This document shows positions 1-8,947 of a DNA stretch of 11,342 bases, one piece after another; the first letter of the stretch is position 1; each line of letters opens with the position of its first letter. A model generated the notes under the pieces. It worked only from the letters and a program-made list of their open reading frames with translations, searched no databases and was not told the origin of the DNA. Position numbers and translations under genes: made by a program. Origin of the DNA: Megamonas hypermegale. Lineage in GTDB: Bacteria > Bacillota > Negativicutes > Selenomonadales > Selenomonadaceae. The DNA lies in contig DCFC01000012.1 of NCBI GenBank assembly GCA_002314325.1, positions 31,274 through 42,615 on the forward strand, read 5' to 3'.

Positions 1-11
1 CAAAGAAAAAT

Positions 12-77
12 TGCCCGGCGCAATATGAAGATAAATTAAGAAATATAACTTTTAATCATATATTGCGCCGAACGGCA
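12..77. other. Imperfect inverted repeat with AT-rich loop
   Basis: Bases 16-26 (CGGCGCAATAT) are exactly complementary to 60-70 (ATATTGCGCCG), giving an 11-bp stem around a 33-nt AT-rich loop. The flanks TGCC (12-15) and GGCA (74-77) can extend the stem past a 3-nt bulge. No T-run follows directly, so this does not look like an ordinary intrinsic terminator. It lies just before a clear terminator and may be part of the 3' untranslated region of a gene that lies left of the window. No coding frame is recognised in 1-103. Confidence 0.45.
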
Positions 78-103
78 CGTTGAACAATAAATACTATAAA
101 TAT

Positions 104-140
104 AAAGGCTGTTGCAAAAAAATAGTGCAACAGCCTTTTT
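104..140 (+). terminator. Strong intrinsic terminator of upstream unit
   Basis: AAAGGCTGTTGCA (104-116) pairs perfectly with TGCAACAGCCTTT (126-138) around a 9-nt loop (117-125), and the T-run continues to 140. The 13-bp stem with 3' U-tract is a textbook Rho-independent terminator. It probably ends a transcript coming from the left of the window and isolates the gene at 234. Confidence 0.88.
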
Positions 141-157
141 GTTTCTATAGTAAACGC

Positions 158-186
158 TGGCATTGACTTAAAAAATTTGCTATAAT
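158..186 (+). promoter_or_regulatory. Extended -10 promoter for the DUF2156 gene
   Basis: TATAAT at 181-186 is preceded by TGC at 178-180, which is an extended -10 (TGn) element. A -35 at consensus spacing would be TGGCAT at 158-163 (17-nt spacer), a weak match. The better-looking TTGACT at 163-168 is only 12 nt from the -10 and so cannot be the partner. Transcription would start near 193, leaving a leader of about 40 nt. Confidence 0.65.
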
Positions 187-195
187 GTATCATTA

Positions 196-220
196 GATTA
201 AATTCAGATTTAATCTGAAT
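196..220. promoter_or_regulatory. Two overlapping palindromes in start region
   Basis: GATTAAAT (196-203) is the reverse complement of ATTTAATC (208-215), and ATTCAGAT (202-209) is the reverse complement of ATCTGAAT (213-220). The two hairpins share bases and exclude each other. They sit just downstream of the -10 at 181-186, covering the likely start of the transcript. This is a plausible operator or a short 5' RNA switch for the gene at 234. No regulator family is recognised from the sequence. Confidence 0.45.
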
Positions 221-233
221 AATAGTAAAGCAG

Positions 234-1142
234 GTGATTATTATTTTATTCCAGGAACTTAAGATAGAAGATAAAAATATATTAGACCCATATTTTAGAC
301 TAAATTACCATGAAAATGCCCATCTGAATTTTACGAATTTATTCATGTGGCGCAAGCCGTTCAACATCATGTGGTGTATTGAGGATGACATTCTGTTTTT
401 CACAGCGCAGTACGAAAACGAAACTTTTGCGCTTGAACCGCTCTGTACTGAAGAAAAACTGTTTGCGGCTATGGATAAATTGAGAGAGCATTTTAAAAAT
501 CTCGGTCTGCCGCTCGTTTTATCGGGTTTGGAGGAAAACGTAGTCGAACAGCTGAAAAATTATCCGGGCGGCACGTTTGAATTTGAAACGAACCGCGATG
601 AATACGATTATGTCTACAATGCCTCCGACCTCATAAAGCTGTCGGGCCGAAAATTTCATTCCAAGAAAAATCATTTGAACAGTTTTCGGAAAAATTATCC
701 GGAAGCCGAGTATTTGCCGATTAATAATGATATAATTACATTATGTAAGATTACCATCAACGGCTGGTACAAAAAAAGACTGGCGCTCATGCCGGACGAC
801 CCGTTCATCAAGGCGGAACGCGACGCGATAATCGAAGTGCTGAATAATTTTGATGAGTTGAAGCTCAAAGGCGGCGCTATCTTTATGGTGAATAAAGTCA
901 TGGCGTTCACTTTCGGCGAGGCGCTCAACAGCGATACGGCTGTAATCCATGTGGAAAAAGCTGACCCGGATGTAAACGGCGCTTATACGGCCATCAATCA
1001 GGCGTTTGTCGAACATGAATGGGCGGACATGACGTACATCAACCGCGAAGAGGACATGGGGCTGGAAGGACTGCGCAAAGCCAAAGAGTCGTATCGTCCG
1101 GTGAAGATGATTAAAAAATTTAGTGCGAAATTTCAAGGATAA
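234..1142 (+). CDS. DUF2156 / LPG_synthase_C-like protein
   Basis: The product is about 302 residues and resembles the DUF2156 family, the GNAT-fold domain that forms the C-terminal catalytic part of MprF (aminoacyl-tRNA-dependent phosphatidylglycerol lysyltransferase). The C-terminal signature with NREEDMG, GLRKAKESY and a final basic KMIKKF stretch is typical. No membrane segments are present, so this is a stand-alone cytosolic protein without the MprF flippase part. Its substrate is unknown; free-standing DUF2156 proteins are common in Firmicutes and mostly uncharacterised. The start is doubtful: GTG at 234 has no good Shine-Dalgarno site in front of it. AGGTGA at 232-237 would instead suit an ATT start at 243, giving MLFQEL. 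It has its own promoter (-10 at 181-186), and the next gene has another. The family call is fairly sure; a role in lipid aminoacylation is not shown. Confidence 0.82.
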   Translation: MIIILFQELKIEDKNILDPYFRLNYHENAHLNFTNLFMWRKPFNIMWCIEDDILFFTAQYENETFALEPLCTEEKLFAAMDKLREHFKNLGLPLVLSGLEENVVEQLKNYPGGTFEFETNRDEYDYVYNASDLIKLSGRKFHSKKNHLNSFRKNYPEAEYLPINNDIITLCKITINGWYKKRLALMPDDPFIKAERDAIIEVLNNFDELKLKGGAIFMVNKVMAFTFGEALNSDTAVIHVEKADPDVNGAYTAINQAFVEHEWADMTYINREEDMGLEGLRKAKESYRPVKMIKKFSAKFQG

Positions 1143-1155
1143 GCTGTAAATACGG

Positions 1156-1184
1156 TTGGCAAGGTATAAAGATTAAGTTATAAT
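1156..1184 (+). promoter_or_regulatory. Sigma-A-type promoter for DUF1934-argS-rpoE-pyrG
   Basis: TTGGCA at 1156-1161 and TATAAT at 1179-1184 are separated by exactly 17 nt. The predicted start is near 1191, about 24 nt before the ATG at 1215. This is one of the best promoters in the window, and no terminator is seen between it and the end of pyrG, so it probably drives the whole four-gene unit. Confidence 0.8.
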
Positions 1185-1214
1185 AGTGCATAGTGTATTT
1201 ATAGGGAGATTTGC

Positions 1215-1631
1215 ATGAACAAGGTTATTGTTAAAATTAACAGTAAACAAAAAGGCAGCGAGGAAAATACCGTACAGACGAAGGCACTTGCCAATCATCA
1301 CGTGCGAGGCGGTATTTCCTATGTCATATACAAAGAGAATGATTTGGTCGATAAACAGGAAACTTCTACAATGCTGAAAATTGGAGAAGATTTTTTGACG
1401 TTGACGCGCAGCGGCGGTGTAAAACAGCAGCAGCATTTCGCTACAGGGCAGGTAAGTAGCAGCGATTATGAAACGCCTTACGGCAGATTGCAGATGACGG
1501 CAAAGACGCACCGCTTTAAGATGATTTCTGATGCCAAAGGCCGCATCATTGAGATAGATTATGCTTTATATATAAACGGCAGCTGGCAGAGTGATAATGA
1601 GCTGGTCATAAAAATTCAGCCTGCCAACTGA
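1215..1631 (+). CDS. DUF1934 (YwiB-like) beta-barrel protein
   Basis: This 138-residue protein matches the DUF1934 / YwiB family, which adopts a small calycin-like beta-barrel fold and has no settled biochemical role. Alternating hydrophobic strands and a C-terminal part with an IEIDYALYINGSW-like strand pair fit the family, and the length is usual. The ATG at 1215 follows AGGGAGA (1203-1209) at good spacing. Its place directly upstream of argS is the arrangement known for ywiB in Bacillus subtilis, which strengthens the assignment. No signal peptide or membrane segment is seen, so it is likely cytosolic. Confidence 0.82.
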   Translation: MNKVIVKINSKQKGSEENTVQTKALANHHVRGGISYVIYKENDLVDKQETSTMLKIGEDFLTLTRSGGVKQQQHFATGQVSSSDYETPYGRLQMTAKTHRFKMISDAKGRIIEIDYALYINGSWQSDNELVIKIQPAN

Positions 1632-1646
1632 AACTGAATAAGAAAT

Positions 1647-1675
1647 TTGCTACAACTACAATATGTTTTAATAAT
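1647..1675 (+). promoter_or_regulatory. Possible weak internal promoter before argS
   Basis: TTGCTA (1647-1652) and AATAAT (1670-1675) lie 17 nt apart in the 64-nt gap between the DUF1934 gene and argS. Each hexamer departs from consensus. The gap is too short for a T-box leader and none is seen. This is a candidate only; in an AT-rich gap such matches arise easily. Confidence 0.25.
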
Positions 1676-1695
1676 TTATTATGGGAGGATTTTAA

Positions 1696-3351
1696 TTGGA
1701 TACTAAAGATTTGCTTATACAGGCTATTAAAGATGCAGCCCAGAAAGCCATTGCGGAAAATGCTCTTCCGGCAGGAGAGCTGCCGCCGGTTGTGCTGGAA
1801 GTTCCGCCGAAAAAGGAGCTGGGGGATTTCGCATCTAATATTGCTATGCAATCGGCGAGAGTTTTTCATGCTGCACCGCGCAAAATCGCTGAGGAAATTG
1901 TAAATCGTTTAGATGCTCCATTTTTAGAAAGAACGGCCATTGCCGGTCCGGGATTTATTAATTTTTATCTGAAATCCGACGTTATTTATGCGTCGCTGGC
2001 GGATTTATTAAAACAGGGAACAAATTTCGGCAATCTGCCGAAACGCGATGTGCCGCGCATTCAGATTGAATACGTCAGTGCCAATCCGACCGGTCCTCTG
2101 CATGTAGGACACGGACGCGGCGCGGCGTTCGGCAGTGCGCTCGTAAATCTCATGCGTGCGGCCGGCTACAATGTTGCCAGCGAATATTACATCAATGATG
2201 CCGGCAATCAGATTGACAATCTCGCCGCTTCCGTCAATGCGCGCTATCTAGAACTTCTCGGTCAGGAATGCGAATTCCCGGAAAACGGCTACCACGGTCA
2301 TGATATCATTGATACAGCGCAGCGCATTATCAACAAAGACGGCGACAAATACCTGCACATGAGTGCACAGGAGCGTCTCGGCATTTTTAAAGAATTGGCG
2401 CTTAAAGAAAAATTGGCGGCGTTAAAAGAAGATTTGGCCGATTTCAACGTGCATTTTGATGTATGGTTCAGCGAAAGAACGCTTCATCCCGATGCGATAA
2501 ATGCCGTATGCCAAAAACTCATGGACAACGGCAACATGTATGAAAAAGACGGCGCAAAATGGCTCAAATCCACAGCTTACGGCGACGATAAAGACCGCGT
2601 AGTCATCCGTGATAACGGCGTTCCTACATATCTGGCAGCCGATATCGCTTATCACAGCAATAAATTTGAACGTAAATTTGACAAACTCATCAACATCTGG
2701 GGCGCGGACCATCACGGCTACGTCTGCCGCGTAAAAGCAGCTATGGCGGCTCTCGGCTACAATCCGGACAATCTGGAAGTGCTTCTGCTTCAAATGGTGA
2801 GCCTGTACCGCAACGGCGAGCTCGTTAAGATGTCCAAACGTACCGGTCAGAGCGTAACGCTCGCCGAACTGATTGAGGAAGTAGGCGCCGATGCTGCCCG
2901 TTTCTTCTTCATCATGCGCTCGCTCGACAGTCAGCTCGATTTTGATTTGGATTTGGCAAAATCGCAGTCCAATGAAAATCCGGTTTATTACGTACAGTAT
3001 GCTCATGCGCGTATTTGCAGCATTTTCCGTCAGATGAAAGAGGCCGGTATAGAAATAAAGGAAAATCCGGATTTATCCCTCTTGACAGATGAAGCAGAAA
3101 TTGCTTTAATTAAAAAGTTATTATCTTATCCTGATGAAATCGCGCTTGCCGCTAAAAACAAAGCACCGCACCGTATTGCCGGTTATGTGCATGATTTGGC
3201 GTCGACGTTCCACAGTTTCTACAATAAATGCCGTATTCTCGGCGTTGATGACAAACTGGCGCAGGCACGTCTGGCACTGTGCATGGCGACAAAATACGTG
3301 CTGGCGCATGGTCTCGGCATTTTGGGCGTAAGCGCACCGGAAAAAATGTAA
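1696..3351 (+). CDS. argS: Arginyl-tRNA synthetase
   Basis: Arginine-tRNA ligase charges tRNA-Arg with arginine in the cytosol for translation. The 551-residue product has the class I signatures: the HIGH motif as HVGH at residues 136-139 within NPTGPLHVGH, and KMSK at 378-381 followed by RTGQ. The N-terminal part (about 1-95) fits the additional Add-1 domain that contacts the tRNA D-loop, and the last 110 residues fit the DALR anticodon-binding domain (YVQYAHARI leads into it). The length is normal for bacterial ArgS. The start is TTG at 1696, set by GGGAGGA at 1683-1689 with 6-nt spacing. It lies between the DUF1934 gene and rpoE, as in Bacillus. No T-box leader is visible. Confidence 0.97.
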   Translation: MDTKDLLIQAIKDAAQKAIAENALPAGELPPVVLEVPPKKELGDFASNIAMQSARVFHAAPRKIAEEIVNRLDAPFLERTAIAGPGFINFYLKSDVIYASLADLLKQGTNFGNLPKRDVPRIQIEYVSANPTGPLHVGHGRGAAFGSALVNLMRAAGYNVASEYYINDAGNQIDNLAASVNARYLELLGQECEFPENGYHGHDIIDTAQRIINKDGDKYLHMSAQERLGIFKELALKEKLAALKEDLADFNVHFDVWFSERTLHPDAINAVCQKLMDNGNMYEKDGAKWLKSTAYGDDKDRVVIRDNGVPTYLAADIAYHSNKFERKFDKLINIWGADHHGYVCRVKAAMAALGYNPDNLEVLLLQMVSLYRNGELVKMSKRTGQSVTLAELIEEVGADAARFFFIMRSLDSQLDFDLDLAKSQSNENPVYYVQYAHARICSIFRQMKEAGIEIKENPDLSLLTDEAEIALIKKLLSYPDEIALAAKNKAPHRIAGYVHDLASTFHSFYNKCRILGVDDKLAQARLALCMATKYVLAHGLGILGVSAPEKM

Positions 3352-3400
3352 TGTTTTGCAGGGAAATTTTGCAGGAATAAAATGCAAGGAGGAATTTTCG

Positions 3401-3748
3401 ATGGATTTTATGCACAGTTCGGAAACAGATGTGGCATATTATATTTTAACTTTAGCCAATAAACCTATTTTTTATAAAGACCTCATAATGGAAGTAATTG
3501 AAAAAAAATGCAAACCGGTGCAGTCCCTGTCGGCGGCTATTTCGGAAGTATATACGCTCATCAACATGGACAGCCGTTTTCAGTACACGGGCGACGGTAT
3601 GTGGGGACTGACGGAATGGAACCCGCCGGAAACGAAACGCAGCACGGTTGTATCCACTTCGAGCGGTTCGAGCAAGAGCAAGGCATTATCCAGCAGACGC
3701 CGTACTAAATTATTAGAAGGCATTCAGGAAGATATTGATAAGGAATAA
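3401..3748 (+). CDS. rpoE: RNA polymerase delta subunit (HARE-HTH), short form
   Basis: The delta subunit binds core RNA polymerase in Firmicutes, lowers open-complex stability and aids enzyme recycling. Residues about 8-75 form the HARE-HTH winged-helix domain: DVAYYIL, a KPIFYKDLI helix, then ISEVYTLINMDSRF and GMWGLTEW, which matches the family end motif. The ATG at 3401 is chosen because AAGGAGGA (3386-3393) lies 7 nt upstream; an earlier in-frame ATG at 3356 has no such site. The protein is only 115 residues. The long Asp/Glu-rich tail of Bacillus delta (about 170 residues in all) is missing. It is replaced by a Ser-, Lys- and Arg-rich stretch (79-104, with RRR at 99-101) and a short acidic end. 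Its position between argS and pyrG is the classic Firmicutes arrangement. The name rpoE here means delta, not the sigma-E of proteobacteria. Confidence 0.86.
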   Translation: MDFMHSSETDVAYYILTLANKPIFYKDLIMEVIEKKCKPVQSLSAAISEVYTLINMDSRFQYTGDGMWGLTEWNPPETKRSTVVSTSSGSSKSKALSSRRRTKLLEGIQEDIDKE

Positions 3749-5386
<1,638 letters not shown>

Positions 5387-5398
5387 TCATAAATTAAA

Positions 5399-5529
5399 AT
5401 CTGTTGTGCCGGTAAGGCATTAAGCCTGCAGCCGGCAGTATAATAGTTTATATTCGTTCGATGTGGGCACTTAACCTTACTAAATATAAACTATTATACT
5501 GCCGGAGGAAATCAATCGGCTCAACAGAT
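5399..5529. repeat. Nested inverted-repeat element, possibly structured RNA
   Basis: A perfect 23-bp inverted repeat pairs 5432-5454 with 5483-5505 around a 28-nt loop. Outside it, GCCGGT (5408-5413) pairs with ATCGGC (5515-5520), with one G-U pair. ATCTGTTG (5399-5406) pairs with CAACAGAT (5522-5529) and closes the whole 131-nt unit. The left flank also carries GTAAGG (5412-5417) and TTAA (5420-5423), which are complementary to TTAA (5471-5474) and CCTTAC (5475-5480) inside the hairpin loop, so a pseudoknot is possible. A small AGGC/GCCT hairpin (5415-5418 / 5424-5427) competes with this. No coding frame is evident. It could be a small structured RNA in the pyrG 3' region, or a MITE-like insertion whose 8-bp ends are the outermost repeat; no clear target duplication is visible. 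Confidence 0.7.
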
Positions 5530-5548
5530 AAACTAAAATAAAAAATCA

Positions 5549-5581
5549 GGGACTGTACTCATTTTGTGCAGTCCCCTTTTT
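5549..5581 (+). terminator. Intrinsic terminator after pyrG
   Basis: GGGACTGTAC (5549-5558) pairs with GTGCAGTCCC (5566-5575), with one G-U pair, around a 7-nt loop, and is followed by a T-run (5577-5581). It ends the DUF1934-argS-rpoE-pyrG transcript. No convincing promoter was found between it and mfd, so mfd may depend on read-through or on a promoter of unusual sequence. Confidence 0.88.
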
Positions 5582-5618
5582 GACATACAGTGAGAGGTTT
5601 AGGAGAGGTTTTGTAAAT

Positions 5619-8600
5619 ATGAATATACTTTTTCCCGCATTAGCGAAAGAGCCTATTTTAAGTGATATTTATGAATATTTCGGGCAAAAGGACGGACAGA
5701 ACTATATTTACGGCGTGTCCGGCTCGCAAAAGCATGCCATTGTGGCGGCGTGTTACAAAAATGACCCGAAAACGACGATAATCATCACGCACGGCAGAGA
5801 AAATATCGAGGACTGGACGAGCGATTTGTCGTCGCTGCTCGATGATACGGAAATTCTGGAACTGCCGGCGCTTGACGTGGTGAATGTGGCGGCAAGTGCC
5901 AAAAGCATGGAGCTGAAGGCGCGCCGTATGCAGGTACTGGGACAGCTGGCGCGGCAGGAGAAAAACATCATTCTCGTTTCGGCGCAGGCGGCGATGCAGA
6001 AGGACATGTCGCGTCAGGATTTTGAAAATTCCAGCATTCAGCTGGAAATTACGAAAGAATATAATTATGGCAAACTTTTAGAAGAATTGGTATCGCTCGG
6101 CTACGAACACACGGACAAAGTGGAGCAGCTCGGTCAGTTCAGCGCGCGCGGCGGCATTGTCGACGTTTATCCCATCAATCTGGAACTGCCGCTGCGCATA
6201 GAGTTTTTCGACAATGAAGTGGAATCCATCCGCGAATTTGATATAAATACGCAGCGTTCCGTTAAAAATATCGCTAAATGCGACATTTTGCCGCTCATGC
6301 GTACGGATTCTTCCGGCACACCGGCGCTGTTTTTGTCTTATCTGCGCGAAAACTGCACGGTAATTCTGGATGAGCCACTGCATTTAAAAGAAGCCGTAAT
6401 GGCCAATATCAAGGAAAATCCGGAAATCAAGGATTTGGTATACGACTGGAACGATATTTTAAACGCCGCGAAAAAGCATAATTTGCTGTTCATATCGCTC
6501 ATGATGCAGCGCATACCGGATACACAGCCGCAAAATCTTGTCAGCGTGGCGGTGAAATCGACGGCGCCGTTTCAGCGGCAGATGCACCTTCTGTGCGAGG
6601 AGCTGAAAAACTGGCTGGAGCAGAAAAGCCGCATTTTAATCTGTCTGGGCGATAGAGAGAAAATAAATTACTTGCAGGATATTCTGCAGCAAAATAACAT
6701 TCCTGTATCGCGCAGCGAAAATCCGACGCAGCTGTCGGACAAAATGGTAACATTTGTTGTCGGCTCGGTGCTCAACGGTTTTGAATTTCCGCAGTCGCAT
6801 CTCGTCGTTATTTCCGAAAAGGATATCCTCGGCCGGCAGAAGAAAAAACTGAAACCGCGTCAGTCGGCAAAAAGCGCTGAAGGTAAAATAGCCCATTTTC
6901 GCGATATTAATATCGGCGATTACGTCGTTCACGTAAATCACGGCATCGGTAAATATCTCGGCGTGGAAACGCTTACTATCGGCAATGTGCACCGGGATTA
7001 TTTACATATAAAATACAGCGGCACGGATAAACTGTTCGTACCGACTGACCAGGTGCATCTAATTCAGAAATACATCGGTTCAGAAGGAGAAGTGCCGCAT
7101 CTTTCCAAGATGAACAGTACGGCATGGAAAAAAGCCAAAGCGAAAGCGAAGGCTTCCGTGGAAAATATCGCCAAAGACCTGATAAATCTGTATGCGCAGC
7201 GCAAAAACGGCAAAGGTTTCGCCTTCGCGCCCGATACGCCGTGGCAGAAGGAGTTTGAAGATGCGTTCCCGTATGAAGAGACACCTGACCAGCTGAGAGC
7301 CATTCGGGAGATAAAGGCTGACATGGAAAAGCCCGTACCAATGGACAGACTGCTCTGCGGCGATGTAGGCTTCGGCAAGACGGAAGTCGCCATCCGCGCC
7401 GCGTTCAAAGCCGTGATGAGCGGCAAACAGGTCGCCGTACTCGTGCCGACGACGGTGCTCGTGCAGCAGCACTATAAGACGTTCACAAACCGCTTTAAAG
7501 GCTTCGGACCGAATGTGGGCATTATCTGCCGCTTCAACAGCCCGAAAGAGCAGAAAAAGACGCTGGAGGATTTGGCCATGGGGCAGGTTGACGTATTAAT
7601 CGGTACGCATGCCATTCTCAATGATAAAAAGGTGAAATTTAAGGATTTAGGTCTTTTGATTGTCGATGAAGAACAACGCTTCGGCGTAAAACAGAAAGAA
7701 AAGATTAAACGTATCAGCAAAAATATCGACGTACTGTCCCTGAGCGCTACGCCGATACCGCGCACACTGCATATGTCGCTGGTCGGCGCGCGCGATATGA
7801 GCATAATCGAGACGCCGCCGCAGGAGCGCTTCCCGGTGCAGACGTACGTAATCGAAAACAATGACGTGATTATCCGCGATGCCATAAAACGCGAAGTGCG
7901 CCGCGGCGGGCAGGTGTATTTCATCTACAACCGCATTGAAAGTATCGGCAAGATGTATCTGCACCTATCCTCCATGCTGCCGGATATAAGAATAGGCGTA
8001 GCGCACGGGCAGATGACGGAAGAGGAATTAGAGCGCGCCATGCTCAATTTCTACGAAGGCAAATACGATATGCTTATCGCCACGAGTATTATCGAAAACG
8101 GGCTCGATGTGCCGAATGCCAATACGATAATCATTTTTAACGCGGATAATTTCGGTCTGTCGCAGCTGTATCAGATGCGCGGGCGCGTCGGCCGTTCCAA
8201 ACAGATGGCATTTGCCTATTTCATCTACCAGAAAGATAAAATTCTGTCCGAAACGGCGGAAAAAAGACTGCAGGCGATAAAAGAATTCGCCGAACTCGGC
8301 TCTGGTTTCAAAATTGCCATGCGCGACCTGGAAATCCGCGGCGCAGGCGACCTTCTCGGCGCACAGCAGCACGGCCATATATCGAGCGTCGGCTTTGAAA
8401 TGTATTGCCGCCTGTTGGAAGAAGCTGTCGAAACGATTAAAACGGGTCAGCCGCCGAAAGAAATTGTCGAACCGGTCATTGAGCTCAAAACGGATGCGTA
8501 TCTCGACGGCGGCTATATCAGCGACGCGACGAACAAAATCGAGGTATATCAGCGCATTGCCGCAATCCGCAACGAAGAACACGCCGTTCATCTGGAAGAG

Positions 8601-8945
8601 GAACTTGTCGACCGTTTCGGCGAGATGACCGAGCCGGTGAAAAAACTCATGCAGATTGCCCGCATCAAAAATTATGCGCGTGAACTGGGCATAAAATCCG
8701 TTACGGAAAAAACGGATTTCGTGGAATTCACCATGACGGACGAGCCGAACATTAAGCCGGAAAATATAATTAAGCTGAAAGCGCAGTTCGGCGTACTGAT
8801 GAAAATGCTGCCGGGATTAAACAGCATTCAGATAAAAATCACGAAGCTCAACAAACCGCGACTGTTGCAGGTTGTAACGAAAGCGTTGAAAATACTGGCG
8901 GAAAAACCGCTTGATGATAAGACGAAAAAGGCGAAGGAGGATTGA
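5619..8945 (+). CDS. mfd: Transcription-repair coupling factor Mfd
   Basis: Mfd is a DNA translocase that displaces RNA polymerase stalled at lesions and recruits UvrA, starting transcription-coupled nucleotide excision repair. The 1108-residue product carries all parts. There is a UvrB-like N-terminal region (about 1-330). The CarD-like RNA polymerase interaction domain begins near residue 429 (DINIGDYVVHVNHGIG). The superfamily 2 motor has Walker A GDVGFGKTE (581-589), the DEEQ box (683-686), SATPIPRT (709-716) and RGRVGR (854-859). The C-terminal TRCF domain (about 960-1060) masks UvrA binding. Length and motif order are normal. The ATG at 5619 follows AGGAGAGG (5601-5608) with 10-nt spacing; an earlier in-frame TTG at 5580 lies inside the preceding terminator and is rejected. 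It is followed 2 nt later by a TreR-like regulator. Confidence 0.98.
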   Translation: MNILFPALAKEPILSDIYEYFGQKDGQNYIYGVSGSQKHAIVAACYKNDPKTTIIITHGRENIEDWTSDLSSLLDDTEILELPALDVVNVAASAKSMELKARRMQVLGQLARQEKNIILVSAQAAMQKDMSRQDFENSSIQLEITKEYNYGKLLEELVSLGYEHTDKVEQLGQFSARGGIVDVYPINLELPLRIEFFDNEVESIREFDINTQRSVKNIAKCDILPLMRTDSSGTPALFLSYLRENCTVILDEPLHLKEAVMANIKENPEIKDLVYDWNDILNAAKKHNLLFISLMMQRIPDTQPQNLVSVAVKSTAPFQRQMHLLCEELKNWLEQKSRILICLGDREKINYLQDILQQNNIPVSRSENPTQLSDKMVTFVVGSVLNGFEFPQSHLVVISEKDILGRQKKKLKPRQSAKSAEGKIAHFRDINIGDYVVHVNHGIGKYLGVETLTIGNVHRDYLHIKYSGTDKLFVPTDQVHLIQKYIGSEGEVPHLSKMNSTAWKKAKAKAKASVENIAKDLINLYAQRKNGKGFAFAPDTPWQKEFEDAFPYEETPDQLRAIREIKADMEKPVPMDRLLCGDVGFGKTEVAIRAAFKAVMSGKQVAVLVPTTVLVQQHYKTFTNRFKGFGPNVGIICRFNSPKEQKKTLEDLAMGQVDVLIGTHAILNDKKVKFKDLGLLIVDEEQRFGVKQKEKIKRISKNIDVLSLSATPIPRTLHMSLVGARDMSIIETPPQERFPVQTYVIENNDVIIRDAIKREVRRGGQVYFIYNRIESIGKMYLHLSSMLPDIRIGVAHGQMTEEELERAMLNFYEGKYDMLIATSIIENGLDVPNANTIIIFNADNFGLSQLYQMRGRVGRSKQMAFAYFIYQKDKILSETAEKRLQAIKEFAELGSGFKIAMRDLEIRGAGDLLGAQQHGHISSVGFEMYCRLLEEAVETIKTGQPPKEIVEPVIELKTDAYLDGGYISDATNKIEVYQRIAAIRNEEHAVHLEEELVDRFGEMTEPVKKLMQIARIKNYARELGIKSVTEKTDFVEFTMTDEPNIKPENIIKLKAQFGVLMKMLPGLNSIQIKITKLNKPRLLQVVTKALKILAEKPLDDKTKKAKED

Positions 8946-8947
8946 TT

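Noticed and set aside
163..186. TTGACT (163-168) with TATAAT (181-186) as a classical -35/-10 pair.
   Set aside because: The spacer is only 12 nt, too short for a sigma-70-type promoter; the extended -10 reading is preferred.
3356..3400. Upstream ATG giving a 15-residue longer delta subunit.
   Set aside because: It lacks a Shine-Dalgarno site, while the ATG at 3401 has a perfect AAGGAGGA 7 nt upstream and matches the usual family start.
5439..5498. Divergent promoters from the TATAAT in each arm of the 23-bp inverted repeat.
   Set aside because: No acceptable -35 lies 16-18 nt upstream of either; the two boxes are simply mirror copies within the repeat.
5580..5585. Perfect TTGACA as a -35 for mfd.
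   Set aside because: The position 17 nt downstream is occupied by the Shine-Dalgarno region (GAGAGG) and no -10 is found at allowed spacing; the first bases also belong to the terminator T-run.
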